From an uncultured Porphyromonadaceae bacterium (GTDB lineage Bacteria > Bacteroidota > Bacteroidia > Bacteroidales > Muribaculaceae): a stretch of DNA of 64,000 nt. Made by a program: the position numbers and the translations under genes. Location of the stretch: positions 1 through 64,000 of the forward strand of contig URTA01000008.1 in assembly GCA_900550645.1 (NCBI GenBank), written 5' to 3'. Within the stretch, counting starts at the first letter, position 1, and each line of letters starts with the position of its first letter. The notes under the pieces were generated by a model. That model worked only from the letters and a program-made list of their open reading frames with translations. It was not told the origin of the DNA and ran no database searches. Positions 53,544 to 61,576 of the stretch are shown here, piece after piece.

Positions 53544-55127
53544 ATGAACAAAGTTATTTCTCTCATCTCTGCTGCCGTGCTGACTTGCCTGGCGATGTCG
53601 GCGGCAATCCCGAGCGGGTATTATTCTGCCCTCGAAGGGAAGAAGCAGTCAGCCCTCAAGGCGGCTGCCAAGTCTGCCGCTGCCAGCCATAAGCAGGTTT
53701 CGTACGGCGATGATACCTGGGACGCTTTCCGGCAGACCGATGTCCGCACCGTCAACGGTCAGAAGGTGTGGTGGGACATGTACAGCAACAACAATGTGTC
53801 AGTCTCTGGCGGACACGGCGGACTGAACATTGAACACTCTGTGCCAAACTCATGGTGGGGCAAGACAAAAAATGCGGCATATTGCGACTTGTTTCACCTT
53901 AATCCCTCTGACTCCGAGGCAAACAACCGCAAATCCAACTATCCCCTTGGCATTGTTGCTACAGTGACATACGAAAATGGCGTCACCACTGTCGGCAAGC
54001 CGGCGGGCGGTGCTTGCGGCGGTGCTTCATACGTGTTTGAACCTGCTGATGAATATAAGGGCGATTTTGCTCGCACCTACTTCTATATGTTCACCATCTA
54101 TGATGACATAAACTGGAAGTCCACAATGACTGACCGCAACTTCATGTTTGACGGCAGCTCATACCCCTCACTGCGCCCCTGGGCATACACCATGCTGCTC
54201 GAGTGGTCAAAGAACGACCCGGTGGACGAGAAGGAGCGCAACCGCAACGAGGCGATATACAAGATACAGGGCAACCGCAACCCGTTTATCGACTATCCCG
54301 AACTGGCGGAATACATCTGGGGCAGCAAGCAGAACGAGGCGTTCAGCACCTCTGGCGCGGTAGACCCCGATCCTGATCCAGACCCGGACCCTGATCCCGA
54401 TGGTGACGAGGTCATCTTGCAGGCCGACAAGACTTCCGGCTTCGAGAAGTTCACCTACGACAACGTGTCGATGCCCTCGGACGCATCCTGCATCTGGAAG
54501 ATAGACGACTGCTACGGCTTGGTCGCTGGCGCATACTACAACGGCAAGTGCCATGCAGCTGACGCATGGGCGATTTCGCCCGTCCTTGACCTGACGGAGA
54601 GTGTGGCTGCCGCCATGAAGTTCCGCCATACCGGCAACAAGTTCAACGATGCCGAGACGTTCGCCTCAAGCTGCTCGCTGGGCGTGCGCGAGGTGGGCGG
54701 CGAATGGCAAGCCGTGGAGATACCCAACATGTGCAGCGGCACAAGCTGGCAGTTCATCGATGCCGGCGACATTGACTTGACACCCTTCGTGGGCAAGGAA
54801 ATCGAGATCGGCTTCCACTACGTCTCGACCGATGCCGTTTCAGGCACGTGGGAAATCGACAACCTCGAGGTGACACGCCGCAAGAATGTGGGAGTGGACG
54901 AAATATCCTCAACCGTCTACTCCGTGACCGCATATTCTCCGGCTCACGGCACTCTCTGCATCACGGCCGGCGGCACGCCGGTGTCTTCCGCTGCTGTCTA
55001 TGACATGGCCGGCCGCCGCGTAGCTTCCGGTTCGCTGGCCGGCGACATCACGCTGGCGGTAGCTCCGGGCGTGTATATCGTCACATACTCCGACGGTCTG
55101 CCCGCTGCCAAGGTAGTGGTGCGCTGA
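53544..55127 (+). CDS. Second secreted endonuclease I with choice-of-anchor-J module and T9SS-type tail
   Basis: This 527-residue paralogue of the preceding gene has a signal peptide (MNKVISLISAAVLTCLAMSA) and an endonuclease I domain (about 21-270). The catalytic EH is at 97-98 (LNIEHSVPNSWW) and the metal Asn in PSDSEANNRKSNYPLG; the DLHNL motif reads DLFHL. An Asp-Pro repeat linker (about 272-286) leads to a choice-of-anchor-J module (about 290-455) very similar to the one in the lipoprotein at 48360-49376. A Por/T9SS tail (VYDMAGRRVASGSL, GVYIVTYSDGLPAAKVVVR) ends the protein. The repeat of nuclease genes and the shared module indicate local duplication and domain swapping. Confidence 0.88.
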   Translation: MNKVISLISAAVLTCLAMSAAIPSGYYSALEGKKQSALKAAAKSAAASHKQVSYGDDTWDAFRQTDVRTVNGQKVWWDMYSNNNVSVSGGHGGLNIEHSVPNSWWGKTKNAAYCDLFHLNPSDSEANNRKSNYPLGIVATVTYENGVTTVGKPAGGACGGASYVFEPADEYKGDFARTYFYMFTIYDDINWKSTMTDRNFMFDGSSYPSLRPWAYTMLLEWSKNDPVDEKERNRNEAIYKIQGNRNPFIDYPELAEYIWGSKQNEAFSTSGAVDPDPDPDPDPDPDGDEVILQADKTSGFEKFTYDNVSMPSDASCIWKIDDCYGLVAGAYYNGKCHAADAWAISPVLDLTESVAAAMKFRHTGNKFNDAETFASSCSLGVREVGGEWQAVEIPNMCSGTSWQFIDAGDIDLTPFVGKEIEIGFHYVSTDAVSGTWEIDNLEVTRRKNVGVDEISSTVYSVTAYSPAHGTLCITAGGTPVSSAAVYDMAGRRVASGSLAGDITLAVAPGVYIVTYSDGLPAAKVVVR

Positions 55128-55183
55128 CCCGAAAATCATATCCTCATCCGACATAACTTCATCCACATCAAATTTTATATAGC

Positions 55184-56683
55184 ATGATTTTCAACAAGCT
55201 GAAGGTGGTCAAGGCATTGTCCTTGGCCGCCTGCCTGGCGGCAGCACCGATGCTGCACGCCCAATCCGGCGAAAGCCAGGGCTCTTATCCTGACGACCCT
55301 GGAAACGAGAATGAACCCATTGCGCAGCCCATTTCCGGCACGCTCCCCGTGGTGTATGTCAACACCGAGGGCGGCACGCCGATAGTGAGCAAGGAGGACT
55401 ACCTCAACGCAACACTCTGGATAGACCCCATGGGCGAGGAGGGGGTAGAAGCCCTCGGCTCTGCCGACGAGCCTGTAACGCTCCAGATACGCGGACGCGG
55501 CAACAGCTCTTGGCAGATGCGCAAGAAGCCGTTCAAACTGAAGTTCGCCAAGAAGCAAAGGCCTTTCAGCTTCCCGAAAAGCAAGCATTTCGCGCTAATT
55601 GCGCATCCACCTACACAGCTTTATATGCAGGGAGAGACCGCATACGAGATGGCGCGTGTCATCGGTCTCGGCTGGGTGCCGCGCTCTTTCCCTGTCGAGG
55701 TGGTGCTGAACGGTGTGAACGTAGGTGTCTACGCATTCTCCGAGACTGTCCGCATCGACGAGGGCCGGCTCGAAATCAGCGAGCAGCCAGAGAACAACAC
55801 CGACCCGGCAACAATTGACGACGGATGGCTCGTGGAGATTGATAATACTGAAGATGCTCCGCAAATAAGGGTTTATCAAAATTACTATGGAACGGAGACG
55901 GGGAAAAGAAGTCGATTCACCATCAAAACCCCTGAAGTGATGTCAGATGAGCAGTTGCAGTGGATTACTGAACAGATGACCGGTGCGACTCATGCTGTCT
56001 ACAATCCCGACAAACTCTCGGCCGGCTGGCAGGACTGGTTCGACTTGACCTCACTCGCACGCTACTATATTGTGCAGGAGACCTCGTGTAACTATGATGC
56101 ATTCTACGGCAGCACTTATCTGTATCACACTGCAGGGGGCAAATGGACTTTTGGCCCTATATGGGACTCCGAATGGACTTGGGAGCCGGATGTCCGCAAA
56201 GGTCCGTTCTGGGAAGAAAGAGAACGATATCATGGCGGCTCTGGTGAAAAGTTGCCGCTGCCTACATGGATTGCCGAACTGTGGAAGTACAACAAGTTCC
56301 GCCGCATTGTCCTCAAGGAGTGGGAGAAGTTCTATCCCGATTACCTTGACAAAGTTCGCGCTTTCGTTGACGGCTTCTACGCGCAGACTCGCGCCGCCTA
56401 CGAGGTGAACGGCAAGATATGGCCCTCGTATGATGTGGTAAACATCGATTGGGCATATTCCCGCGTCACGACTCACCTTGAATCTTACGCCGCATGGTTT
56501 GACCAGTTCATCCGCGAGGCTGTCAACGGCGTTGAGGGCATAGCCGCCGACACTGTGGCATATCCGGCCGATGTCTACACGGCGACAGGCATCCTCGTGC
56601 GCCATGCCGCTGCTGCTGATGAGGTGGCAGCGTTGCCTTCCGGACTGTACATCGTGGGTGGCCGCAAACTTATCATACGATAA
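55184..56683 (+). CDS. Secreted CotH-kinase-family protein with T9SS-type tail
   Basis: This 499-residue protein has a signal region (MIFNKLKVVKALSLAACLAAAPMLHA). The CotH domain shows LQIRGRGNSSWQMRKKPFKLKF, then SKHFALIAHPPTQLYMQGETAYEMARVIGL, VVLNGVNVGVYAFSETVRI and the catalytic-region pattern CNYDAFYGSTYLYHTAGGKWTFGPIWDSEW. CotH-like proteins are atypical kinases that phosphorylate proteins outside the cytoplasm. The last residues GLYIVGGRKLIIR resemble a short Por/T9SS tail. It is the final gene of the nuclease locus, 56 bases after the second nuclease, and ends at an intrinsic terminator. Phosphorylation of locus partners is a possibility only. Confidence 0.83.
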   Translation: MIFNKLKVVKALSLAACLAAAPMLHAQSGESQGSYPDDPGNENEPIAQPISGTLPVVYVNTEGGTPIVSKEDYLNATLWIDPMGEEGVEALGSADEPVTLQIRGRGNSSWQMRKKPFKLKFAKKQRPFSFPKSKHFALIAHPPTQLYMQGETAYEMARVIGLGWVPRSFPVEVVLNGVNVGVYAFSETVRIDEGRLEISEQPENNTDPATIDDGWLVEIDNTEDAPQIRVYQNYYGTETGKRSRFTIKTPEVMSDEQLQWITEQMTGATHAVYNPDKLSAGWQDWFDLTSLARYYIVQETSCNYDAFYGSTYLYHTAGGKWTFGPIWDSEWTWEPDVRKGPFWEERERYHGGSGEKLPLPTWIAELWKYNKFRRIVLKEWEKFYPDYLDKVRAFVDGFYAQTRAAYEVNGKIWPSYDVVNIDWAYSRVTTHLESYAAWFDQFIREAVNGVEGIAADTVAYPADVYTATGILVRHAAAADEVAALPSGLYIVGGRKLIIR

Positions 56684-56710
56684 AAAAGACAGCCGTTCCG
56701 GCTCTGTACG

Positions 56711-56742
56711 CACGCTGCCACTCGGGCGGCGTGTTCTTTTTT
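56711..56742 (+). terminator. Intrinsic terminator of the nuclease locus
   Basis: CACGCTGCC (56711-56719) pairs with GGCGGCGTG (56725-56733) with one wobble, a 5-base loop and a TTCTTTTTT tail. Confidence 0.85.
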
Positions 56743-56775
56743 GCCATAAAGAGGTATTGGGTGCGATTTTATTAC

Positions 56776-56783
56776 TACCTTTG
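56776..56783 (+). promoter_or_regulatory. -7 box for korAB
   Basis: TACCTTTG matches TAnnTTTG, 71 bases before the korA ATG and after the preceding terminator. No exact TTTG is found 19-20 bases upstream. Confidence 0.5.
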
Positions 56784-56853
56784 CACCGAATTACAGAATA
56801 GTGAAACCCGACAGCCGCTCTAACTGCGGTTGGAGGCATATACTTATAGAAAT

Positions 56854-58713
56854 ATGTTAGAAAACACCAACGTTAAGACGTTAGACAGGGTGGTTGTTCG
56901 TTTCGCCGGGGATTCCGGCGACGGTATGCAGCTCGCCGGAAACATCTTCTCCAATGTTTCTGCCGGCGAGGGGAACCAGATTTCGACCTTCCCCGACTAT
57001 CCTGCGGAAATCCGCGCCCCGCAAGGCTCGCTGAGCGGCGTGAGCGGCTTCCAAGTGCACATCGGCCGCGGGGTGCATACTCCCGGCGACCAGGCTGATG
57101 TGTTGGTGGCGATGAACCCCGCTGCCCTTAAGACTAATCTGCAGTTTCTCAAATCAAGCGGTATCATCATCTGCGACGTTGACAAGTTCCAGAAGGCCGA
57201 CCTGGAAAAGGCGCAGTTTGCCACCGACGACCCGGTCAAGGAGCTTGGCATCGACCCGCGCCGCATCATGCTCGTGCAGATGACCTCGCTGGTCAAGCAC
57301 GCCCTTGCCGACTCCGGCATGGACATGAAGAGCATCCTCAAGAGCCGCAACATGTTTGCCCTCGGCCTGATATGCTGGCTGTTCGACCGTCCCCTCGACA
57401 GCGTGCTGCGCAAGCTCCAGGCCAAGTTTGCCAAGAAGCCCGCCGTATACGAGGCCAACGCCAAGGTGATACGCGCCGGCTGGGACTGCGGCCACAACAC
57501 GCACTCCTCGATGTCCACGTACCGCGTAGAGACCGAATCCGAGAAGAAAGGCACATATACTGACGTGAGCGGCAACACTGCCACGGCATGGGGACTAATC
57601 ATGGCATCGCAGAAGAGCGGGCTGCCACTCTTCCTCGGCTCATATCCCATCACCCCCGCAACTGACATACTCCACGAGCTGGCCAAGCGCAAAGACCTCG
57701 GTGTCAAGGCTTGCCAGATGGAGGACGAAATAGCCGGCGTATGCTCCGCAATAGGCGCAAGTTACGGCGGCAGCCTTGCCGTGACATCAACGTCAGGCCC
57801 CGGCCTTGCGCTCAAGAGCGAGGGCATAGGCCTCGCTGTAATGGCAGAGCTCCCGCTCGTCATCATCGACGTGCAGCGCGGAGGTCCCTCGACCGGCCTT
57901 CCCACCAAGACCGAGCAGACCGACCTGCTGCAGGCACTCTACGGGCGCAACGGCGAGTCCCCCGTCTGTGTAATGGCGGCTGTCAGCCCGACAGACTGCT
58001 TCTACATGGCCTTCGAGGCATGCCGCATCGCCCTCGAGCACATGACCCCGGTCATCCTCCTCACCGATGCGTTCATCGCCAACGGCTCGTCGGCATGGCG
58101 CATCCCCGAGGACGACGAGTTCCCCGAAATCAAGCCTCATTATGTCACTCCCGAGCAGGTGTCTGCCGGCTGGAAGCCGTTTGACCGCGATGAGAACACG
58201 CTGGTGCGCTACTGGGCTGTACCCGGCACAGAGGGCGCAATGCACCGCGTAGGCGGCCTGGAGAAGGACTACAACACGTCTGTCATCTCAACCGACGGCA
58301 AGAACCACCAGCGCATGGTGGACGCTCGTCGCGAAAAAATAGCCCGCATTGCCGAGAACATCCCCCTCAACGAGCCGAAGGGCGACTTGTCTGCCGACAC
58401 TATCCTCGTGGGCTGGGGCGGCACTTACGGCCACTTGCTCACTGCCGTCGAGGAGCTGAATGCCACAGGCCATCCCGTGGCTCTTGCGCAGTTCCGCTAC
58501 ATCAACCCGCTCCCCAAGAATGCCATCCCGATGCTCTCTCACTACAAGAACATCATCGTGGCAGAGCTGAACTCGGGCATGTTCGCGGACTACCTGCAGC
58601 AGAAGCTCCCCGGCAAGGTGATAAAGAGAATAAACAAAGTAGAAGGTCAGCCGTTCCTGGTGAAGGAAATCGTGGACGGTGTCATCAAACATATCGAGAG
58701 CAATGGAAAGTAA
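56854..58713 (+). CDS. korA: 2-oxoacid:ferredoxin oxidoreductase, fused gamma/alpha subunit (probably 2-oxoglutarate)
   Basis: This 619-residue subunit joins a gamma domain (residues of about 15-190; VVRFAGDSGDGMQLAGNIFS) to an alpha domain (about 205-615; LFLGSYPITPATDILHELAKR, DEIAGVCSAIGASYGGSLAVTSTSGPG, DVQRGGPSTGLPTKTEQTDLLQALYG). With the beta subunit encoded next it oxidatively decarboxylates a 2-oxoacid to acyl-CoA and passes electrons to ferredoxin. Family members of this size with this fusion in Bacteroidetes are usually annotated as 2-oxoglutarate oxidoreductases, but substrate choice cannot be read with certainty. I chose the ATG at 56854 rather than a TTG 24 bases upstream. It overlaps korB by 11 bases. 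Confidence 0.92.
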   Translation: MLENTNVKTLDRVVVRFAGDSGDGMQLAGNIFSNVSAGEGNQISTFPDYPAEIRAPQGSLSGVSGFQVHIGRGVHTPGDQADVLVAMNPAALKTNLQFLKSSGIIICDVDKFQKADLEKAQFATDDPVKELGIDPRRIMLVQMTSLVKHALADSGMDMKSILKSRNMFALGLICWLFDRPLDSVLRKLQAKFAKKPAVYEANAKVIRAGWDCGHNTHSSMSTYRVETESEKKGTYTDVSGNTATAWGLIMASQKSGLPLFLGSYPITPATDILHELAKRKDLGVKACQMEDEIAGVCSAIGASYGGSLAVTSTSGPGLALKSEGIGLAVMAELPLVIIDVQRGGPSTGLPTKTEQTDLLQALYGRNGESPVCVMAAVSPTDCFYMAFEACRIALEHMTPVILLTDAFIANGSSAWRIPEDDEFPEIKPHYVTPEQVSAGWKPFDRDENTLVRYWAVPGTEGAMHRVGGLEKDYNTSVISTDGKNHQRMVDARREKIARIAENIPLNEPKGDLSADTILVGWGGTYGHLLTAVEELNATGHPVALAQFRYINPLPKNAIPMLSHYKNIIVAELNSGMFADYLQQKLPGKVIKRINKVEGQPFLVKEIVDGVIKHIESNGK

Positions 58714-59728
58714 CAAGACAACGGGACTTACCCCCTCCGACTTCAAGAACGAACAGACGGCACGCTGGTGTCCCGGCTGCGGTGACCATGCCATCCTCAA
58801 TGTACTCCACAAGGCTATGGCGGAAGTGGGCGTAGAGCCGCGCAACACCGCTGTCATCTCGGGCATCGGTTGCAGCTCGCGTCTGCCGTACTACATGAAC
58901 ACTTATGGCATGCACACCATCCACGGCCGCGCAGCAGCTATCGCCACCGGCCTCAAGACCACACGTCCTGACCTCATGGTATGGCAGGTTTCGGGCGATG
59001 GCGACGGCCTCGCTATCGGCGGAAATCATTTCATCCATGCTGTGCGCCGCAACATCGACATCAACATCTTGCTGTTCAACAACAAGATATACGGTCTCAC
59101 CAAGGGCCAGTATTCTCCTACGTCTGCTCGCGGCACTGTTTCCAAGTCAAGCCCTTACGGCACGACAGAGGATCCGTTTATCCCGGCTGAACTCTGCTTC
59201 GGCGCACGCGGCAATTTCTTTGCCCGCAGCTTTGACATTGCCCTCGACACCACCAAGGAGGTAATGGTGGCTGCTGCCCGCCACAAAGGCGCGGCTGTCG
59301 TTGAGATATTGCAGAATTGCGTCATATTCAACAACGGCATTCACTCCTACATGAGCGACAAGGACAACCGCGACGAACACACCATACACTTGCGCCATGG
59401 CGAGAAGATGCTCTTCGGCAAGGATTTGCGCAAGGGGCTGGTGCAGGACGGATTCGGTGTCAAGGCTGTCGTCATCGGCGAGGACGGCTGGACCATTGAC
59501 GACGTGCTTGTGCATGACGCGCATTGCGCCAACAATTTCTTACAGCAGCAACTGGCAATGATGGACGGCCATGACCTGCCGCTGGCGATAGGCGTAATAC
59601 GCGACCATGACGCGCCCAGCTATGAGGCTGATGTGGAGGCACAGGTGCGCGATGTACGCGCAAAGCGCGGATTCTCCGACTTGCGCAGCATGATATTGAA
59701 TACCCACGAAACGTGGGAGGTGAAATAG
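58703..59728 (+). CDS. korB: 2-oxoacid:ferredoxin oxidoreductase beta subunit
   Basis: This 341-residue subunit binds thiamine diphosphate and an iron-sulfur cluster. TARWCPGCGDHAIL (about residues 22-35) supplies cysteines for the cluster, and the ThDP/magnesium motif is GDGDGLAIGGNHFIHAVRRNIDINILLFNNKIYGLTKGQ. The start at 58703 overlaps the end of korA by 11 bases, indicating translational coupling. An alternative GTG upstream (58679) would overlap more and lacks homologous sequence. The C-terminus THETWEVK is encoded across a perfect 6-bp hairpin (59703-59717), and two more hairpins follow the stop codon. Confidence 0.94.
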   Translation: MESNKTTGLTPSDFKNEQTARWCPGCGDHAILNVLHKAMAEVGVEPRNTAVISGIGCSSRLPYYMNTYGMHTIHGRAAAIATGLKTTRPDLMVWQVSGDGDGLAIGGNHFIHAVRRNIDINILLFNNKIYGLTKGQYSPTSARGTVSKSSPYGTTEDPFIPAELCFGARGNFFARSFDIALDTTKEVMVAAARHKGAAVVEILQNCVIFNNGIHSYMSDKDNRDEHTIHLRHGEKMLFGKDLRKGLVQDGFGVKAVVIGEDGWTIDDVLVHDAHCANNFLQQQLAMMDGHDLPLAIGVIRDHDAPSYEADVEAQVRDVRAKRGFSDLRSMILNTHETWEVK

Positions 59729-59736
59729 TGGTTTTC

Positions 59737-59752
59737 AGGCTCTGATGAGCCT
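59737..59752 (+). terminator. Small hairpin after korB
   Basis: AGGCTC-TGAT-GAGCCT is a perfect 6-bp stem with a 4-base loop, 9 bases after the korB stop. There is no T-tract immediately after it, so it is probably part of the compound 3' structure that continues in the inverted repeat at 59755-59826. Confidence 0.4.
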
Positions 59753-59754
59753 TC

Positions 59755-59826
59755 CGGAACGGTATTTACCCTCGATTTCTGCACAAAAGCGAAATTTTTG
59801 TGCAGGAAATTGGGTAAATATTTCCG
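59755..59826. repeat. 72-base compound inverted repeat between korB and acpP
   Basis: Three nested arm pairs are visible: CGGAA/TTCCG (59755-59759 and 59822-59826), TATTTACCC/GGGTAAATA (59763-59771 and 59812-59820) and CTGCACAAAA/TTTTGTGCAG (59779-59788 and 59796-59805). As RNA this would be a long stem with small internal loops. It could terminate korAB transcripts on the plus strand. The distal TTTCCG can alternatively pair with CGGAAA at 59831-59836, giving a mutually exclusive hairpin just upstream of the acpP promoter -7 box. Confidence 0.7.
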
Positions 59827-59852
59827 TAATCGGAAAAAAATCGCTTACTTTG
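59821..59852 (+). promoter_or_regulatory. Promoter for acpP-fabF
   Basis: TTTC (59821-59824), 20 bases, TTACTTTG (59845-59852); each box has one mismatch to the -33/-7 consensus. The leader to the acpP ATG would be about 40 bases. Confidence 0.45.
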
Positions 59853-59897
59853 CAGCCTGAAAATTTGAAAGTAGTATTAACGTAAAATCTTAGAGAC

Positions 59898-60137
59898 ATG
59901 TCTGACATTGCATCAAGAGTAAAAGCTATCATCGTAGACAAACTCAGTGTAGATGAAGCCGAAGTAACTCTCAACGCCGAGTTCACCAAAGACCTCGGTG
60001 CAGACTCACTGGATACAGTGGAGCTGATCATGGAGTTCGAGAAGGAGTTCGGCATCACCATCCCCGATGAGGACGCTGAGAAGATCACCACTGTCGGTGA
60101 CGCTATCTCGTACATCGAGAAGAGCGAGAACAAATAA
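59898..60137 (+). CDS. acpP: Acyl carrier protein
   Basis: This 79-residue acidic four-helix protein carries growing acyl chains in type II fatty-acid synthesis. The phosphopantetheine attachment site is the Ser of LGADSLDTVELIMEFEKEF (Ser39 or so). The size and charge pattern are exactly those of AcpP. It is followed 29 bases later by fabF, the common acpP-fabF pair, and has its own promoter-like element upstream. Confidence 0.97.
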   Translation: MSDIASRVKAIIVDKLSVDEAEVTLNAEFTKDLGADSLDTVELIMEFEKEFGITIPDEDAEKITTVGDAISYIEKSENK

Positions 60138-60166
60138 TATCAATCCAGAACCCAACCATTCCGCCT

Positions 60167-61429
60167 ATGGAATTAAAGAGAGTAGTAGTGACCGGGTTGG
60201 GCGCACTTAGCCCCATCGGCAATGACGTCGAGACGACATGGAAGAATGCCGTTGCGGGTGTGAGCGGCGCCGCTCCGATCACGCATTTCGATGCAGAGCT
60301 GTTCAAGACGAAGTTTGCCTGCGAGGTGAAGGACTTCAATCCCGCAGACAGGTTTGACAGAAAGAAGGCTCGCCAGCTGGACTTGTACGCCATGTATGCG
60401 CTGGTGGCTGCCGACGAGGCTATCGCCAACGCCGGCATTGATGCCGAGGGCATTGACAAGAACCGTGTCGGTGTGATTTTCGCTGCCGGCATCGGCGGTC
60501 TGCACACTTTCGAGGAGGAAGCGGGCTACTATGCCCTCAACCATGAGAAGGGACCGAAATACAACCCCTTCTTTATTCCGAAAATGATTGCCGACATTGC
60601 CGCCGGGCAGATTTCAATCGACCACGGCTTCCGCGGGCCCAACTTCGCGACCGTTTCTGCTTGTGCTTCGTCCAACAATGCCCTCATCGATGCGTTCAAT
60701 TATGTCCGCCTGGGCATGGCAAACGCTATCGTCGCCGGCGGAGCCGAAGCTGCTGTATTCCCCGCTGGAGTGGGTGGCTTCAATTCGATGAAGGCTCTCT
60801 CGACCCGCAACGACGACCCTAAGGGCGCATCTCGCCCCTTCAGCGGCTCGCGTGACGGGTTCGTGATAGGAGAGGGCGCGGCAGCACTGGTGCTTGAGGA
60901 ACTCGAGCACGCCAAGGCTCGCGGCGCACACATCTATGCCGAGGTTGTCGGCGGCGGCATGAGTGCCGATGCTTACCACATCACTGCCACTCATCCCGAA
61001 GGTCTCGGTGCTGTCCTCGTAATGGAGAACGCGCTCCGTGACGCTGGCATGAAGCCCGAGGACATCGACTATGTAAACCTCCACGGCACGTCAACCCCCG
61101 TGGGCGACGTGAGTGAGGCCAAAGCTATTCGCAAGGTCTTCGGTGACCACGCATACAAGATGAGCCTCAGCTCAACCAAGTCGATGACCGGACACCTCCT
61201 CGGCGCAGCAGGCGCTATCGAGGCTCTGCTCACCGTCAAGGCTATCACCGAGGGCATCGTACCTCCGACCATCAACCACGAGGAAGGCGACAACGATCCT
61301 GAAGTGGACTACGGCATGGATTTCACCTTCAACAAGGCGAAAAAACGCGAAATCAACGCTGCTCTGAGCAATACATTCGGTTTCGGCGGTCATAATGCCG
61401 CCCTTATCCTCAAGAAATACAAAGGATAA
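60167..61429 (+). CDS. fabF: Beta-ketoacyl-ACP synthase II
   Basis: This 420-residue condensing enzyme elongates acyl-ACP with malonyl-ACP. The Cys-His-His triad is visible: Cys166 in VSACASSNNALIDAF, His306 in NLHGTSTPVGD and His near 343 in KSMTGHLLGAAGAIEAL. The N-terminus RVVVTGLGALSPIGNDVETTW is typical of FabF. The C-terminal NTFGFGGHNAALIL contains the conserved glycine-rich loop. It forms an operon with acpP and ends at a terminator hairpin at 61460. Confidence 0.97.
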   Translation: MELKRVVVTGLGALSPIGNDVETTWKNAVAGVSGAAPITHFDAELFKTKFACEVKDFNPADRFDRKKARQLDLYAMYALVAADEAIANAGIDAEGIDKNRVGVIFAAGIGGLHTFEEEAGYYALNHEKGPKYNPFFIPKMIADIAAGQISIDHGFRGPNFATVSACASSNNALIDAFNYVRLGMANAIVAGGAEAAVFPAGVGGFNSMKALSTRNDDPKGASRPFSGSRDGFVIGEGAAALVLEELEHAKARGAHIYAEVVGGGMSADAYHITATHPEGLGAVLVMENALRDAGMKPEDIDYVNLHGTSTPVGDVSEAKAIRKVFGDHAYKMSLSSTKSMTGHLLGAAGAIEALLTVKAITEGIVPPTINHEEGDNDPEVDYGMDFTFNKAKKREINAALSNTFGFGGHNAALILKKYKG

Positions 61430-61459
61430 ACCGTAGTCAGAGACAAGCCCCGACTATAC

Positions 61460-61507
61460 CGCCCCCTGCACAGGAGTTATTCTTCGGCAGAGGGCGTTTT
61501 TCTTTTT
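61460..61507 (+). terminator. Intrinsic terminator after fabF
   Basis: CGCCCCCTGC (61460-61469) pairs with GCAGAGGGCG (61487-61496) with one mismatch, followed by a T-rich tract (TTTTTCTTTTT). Confidence 0.75.
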
Positions 61508-61563
61508 CCCGTGCCGCGTGCATATTGTCGTGCCGCTGCCGCCGCAGTTCCGAAAAATTGATG

Positions 61564-61571
61564 TAAATTTG
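61564..61571 (+). promoter_or_regulatory. -7 box directly upstream of the lipoprotein gene
   Basis: TAAATTTG matches TAnnTTTG and ends only five bases before the ATG at 61577. If used, the transcript would be leaderless or nearly so. No clear -33 TTTG is found. Confidence 0.4.
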
Positions 61572-61576
61572 TGGGT

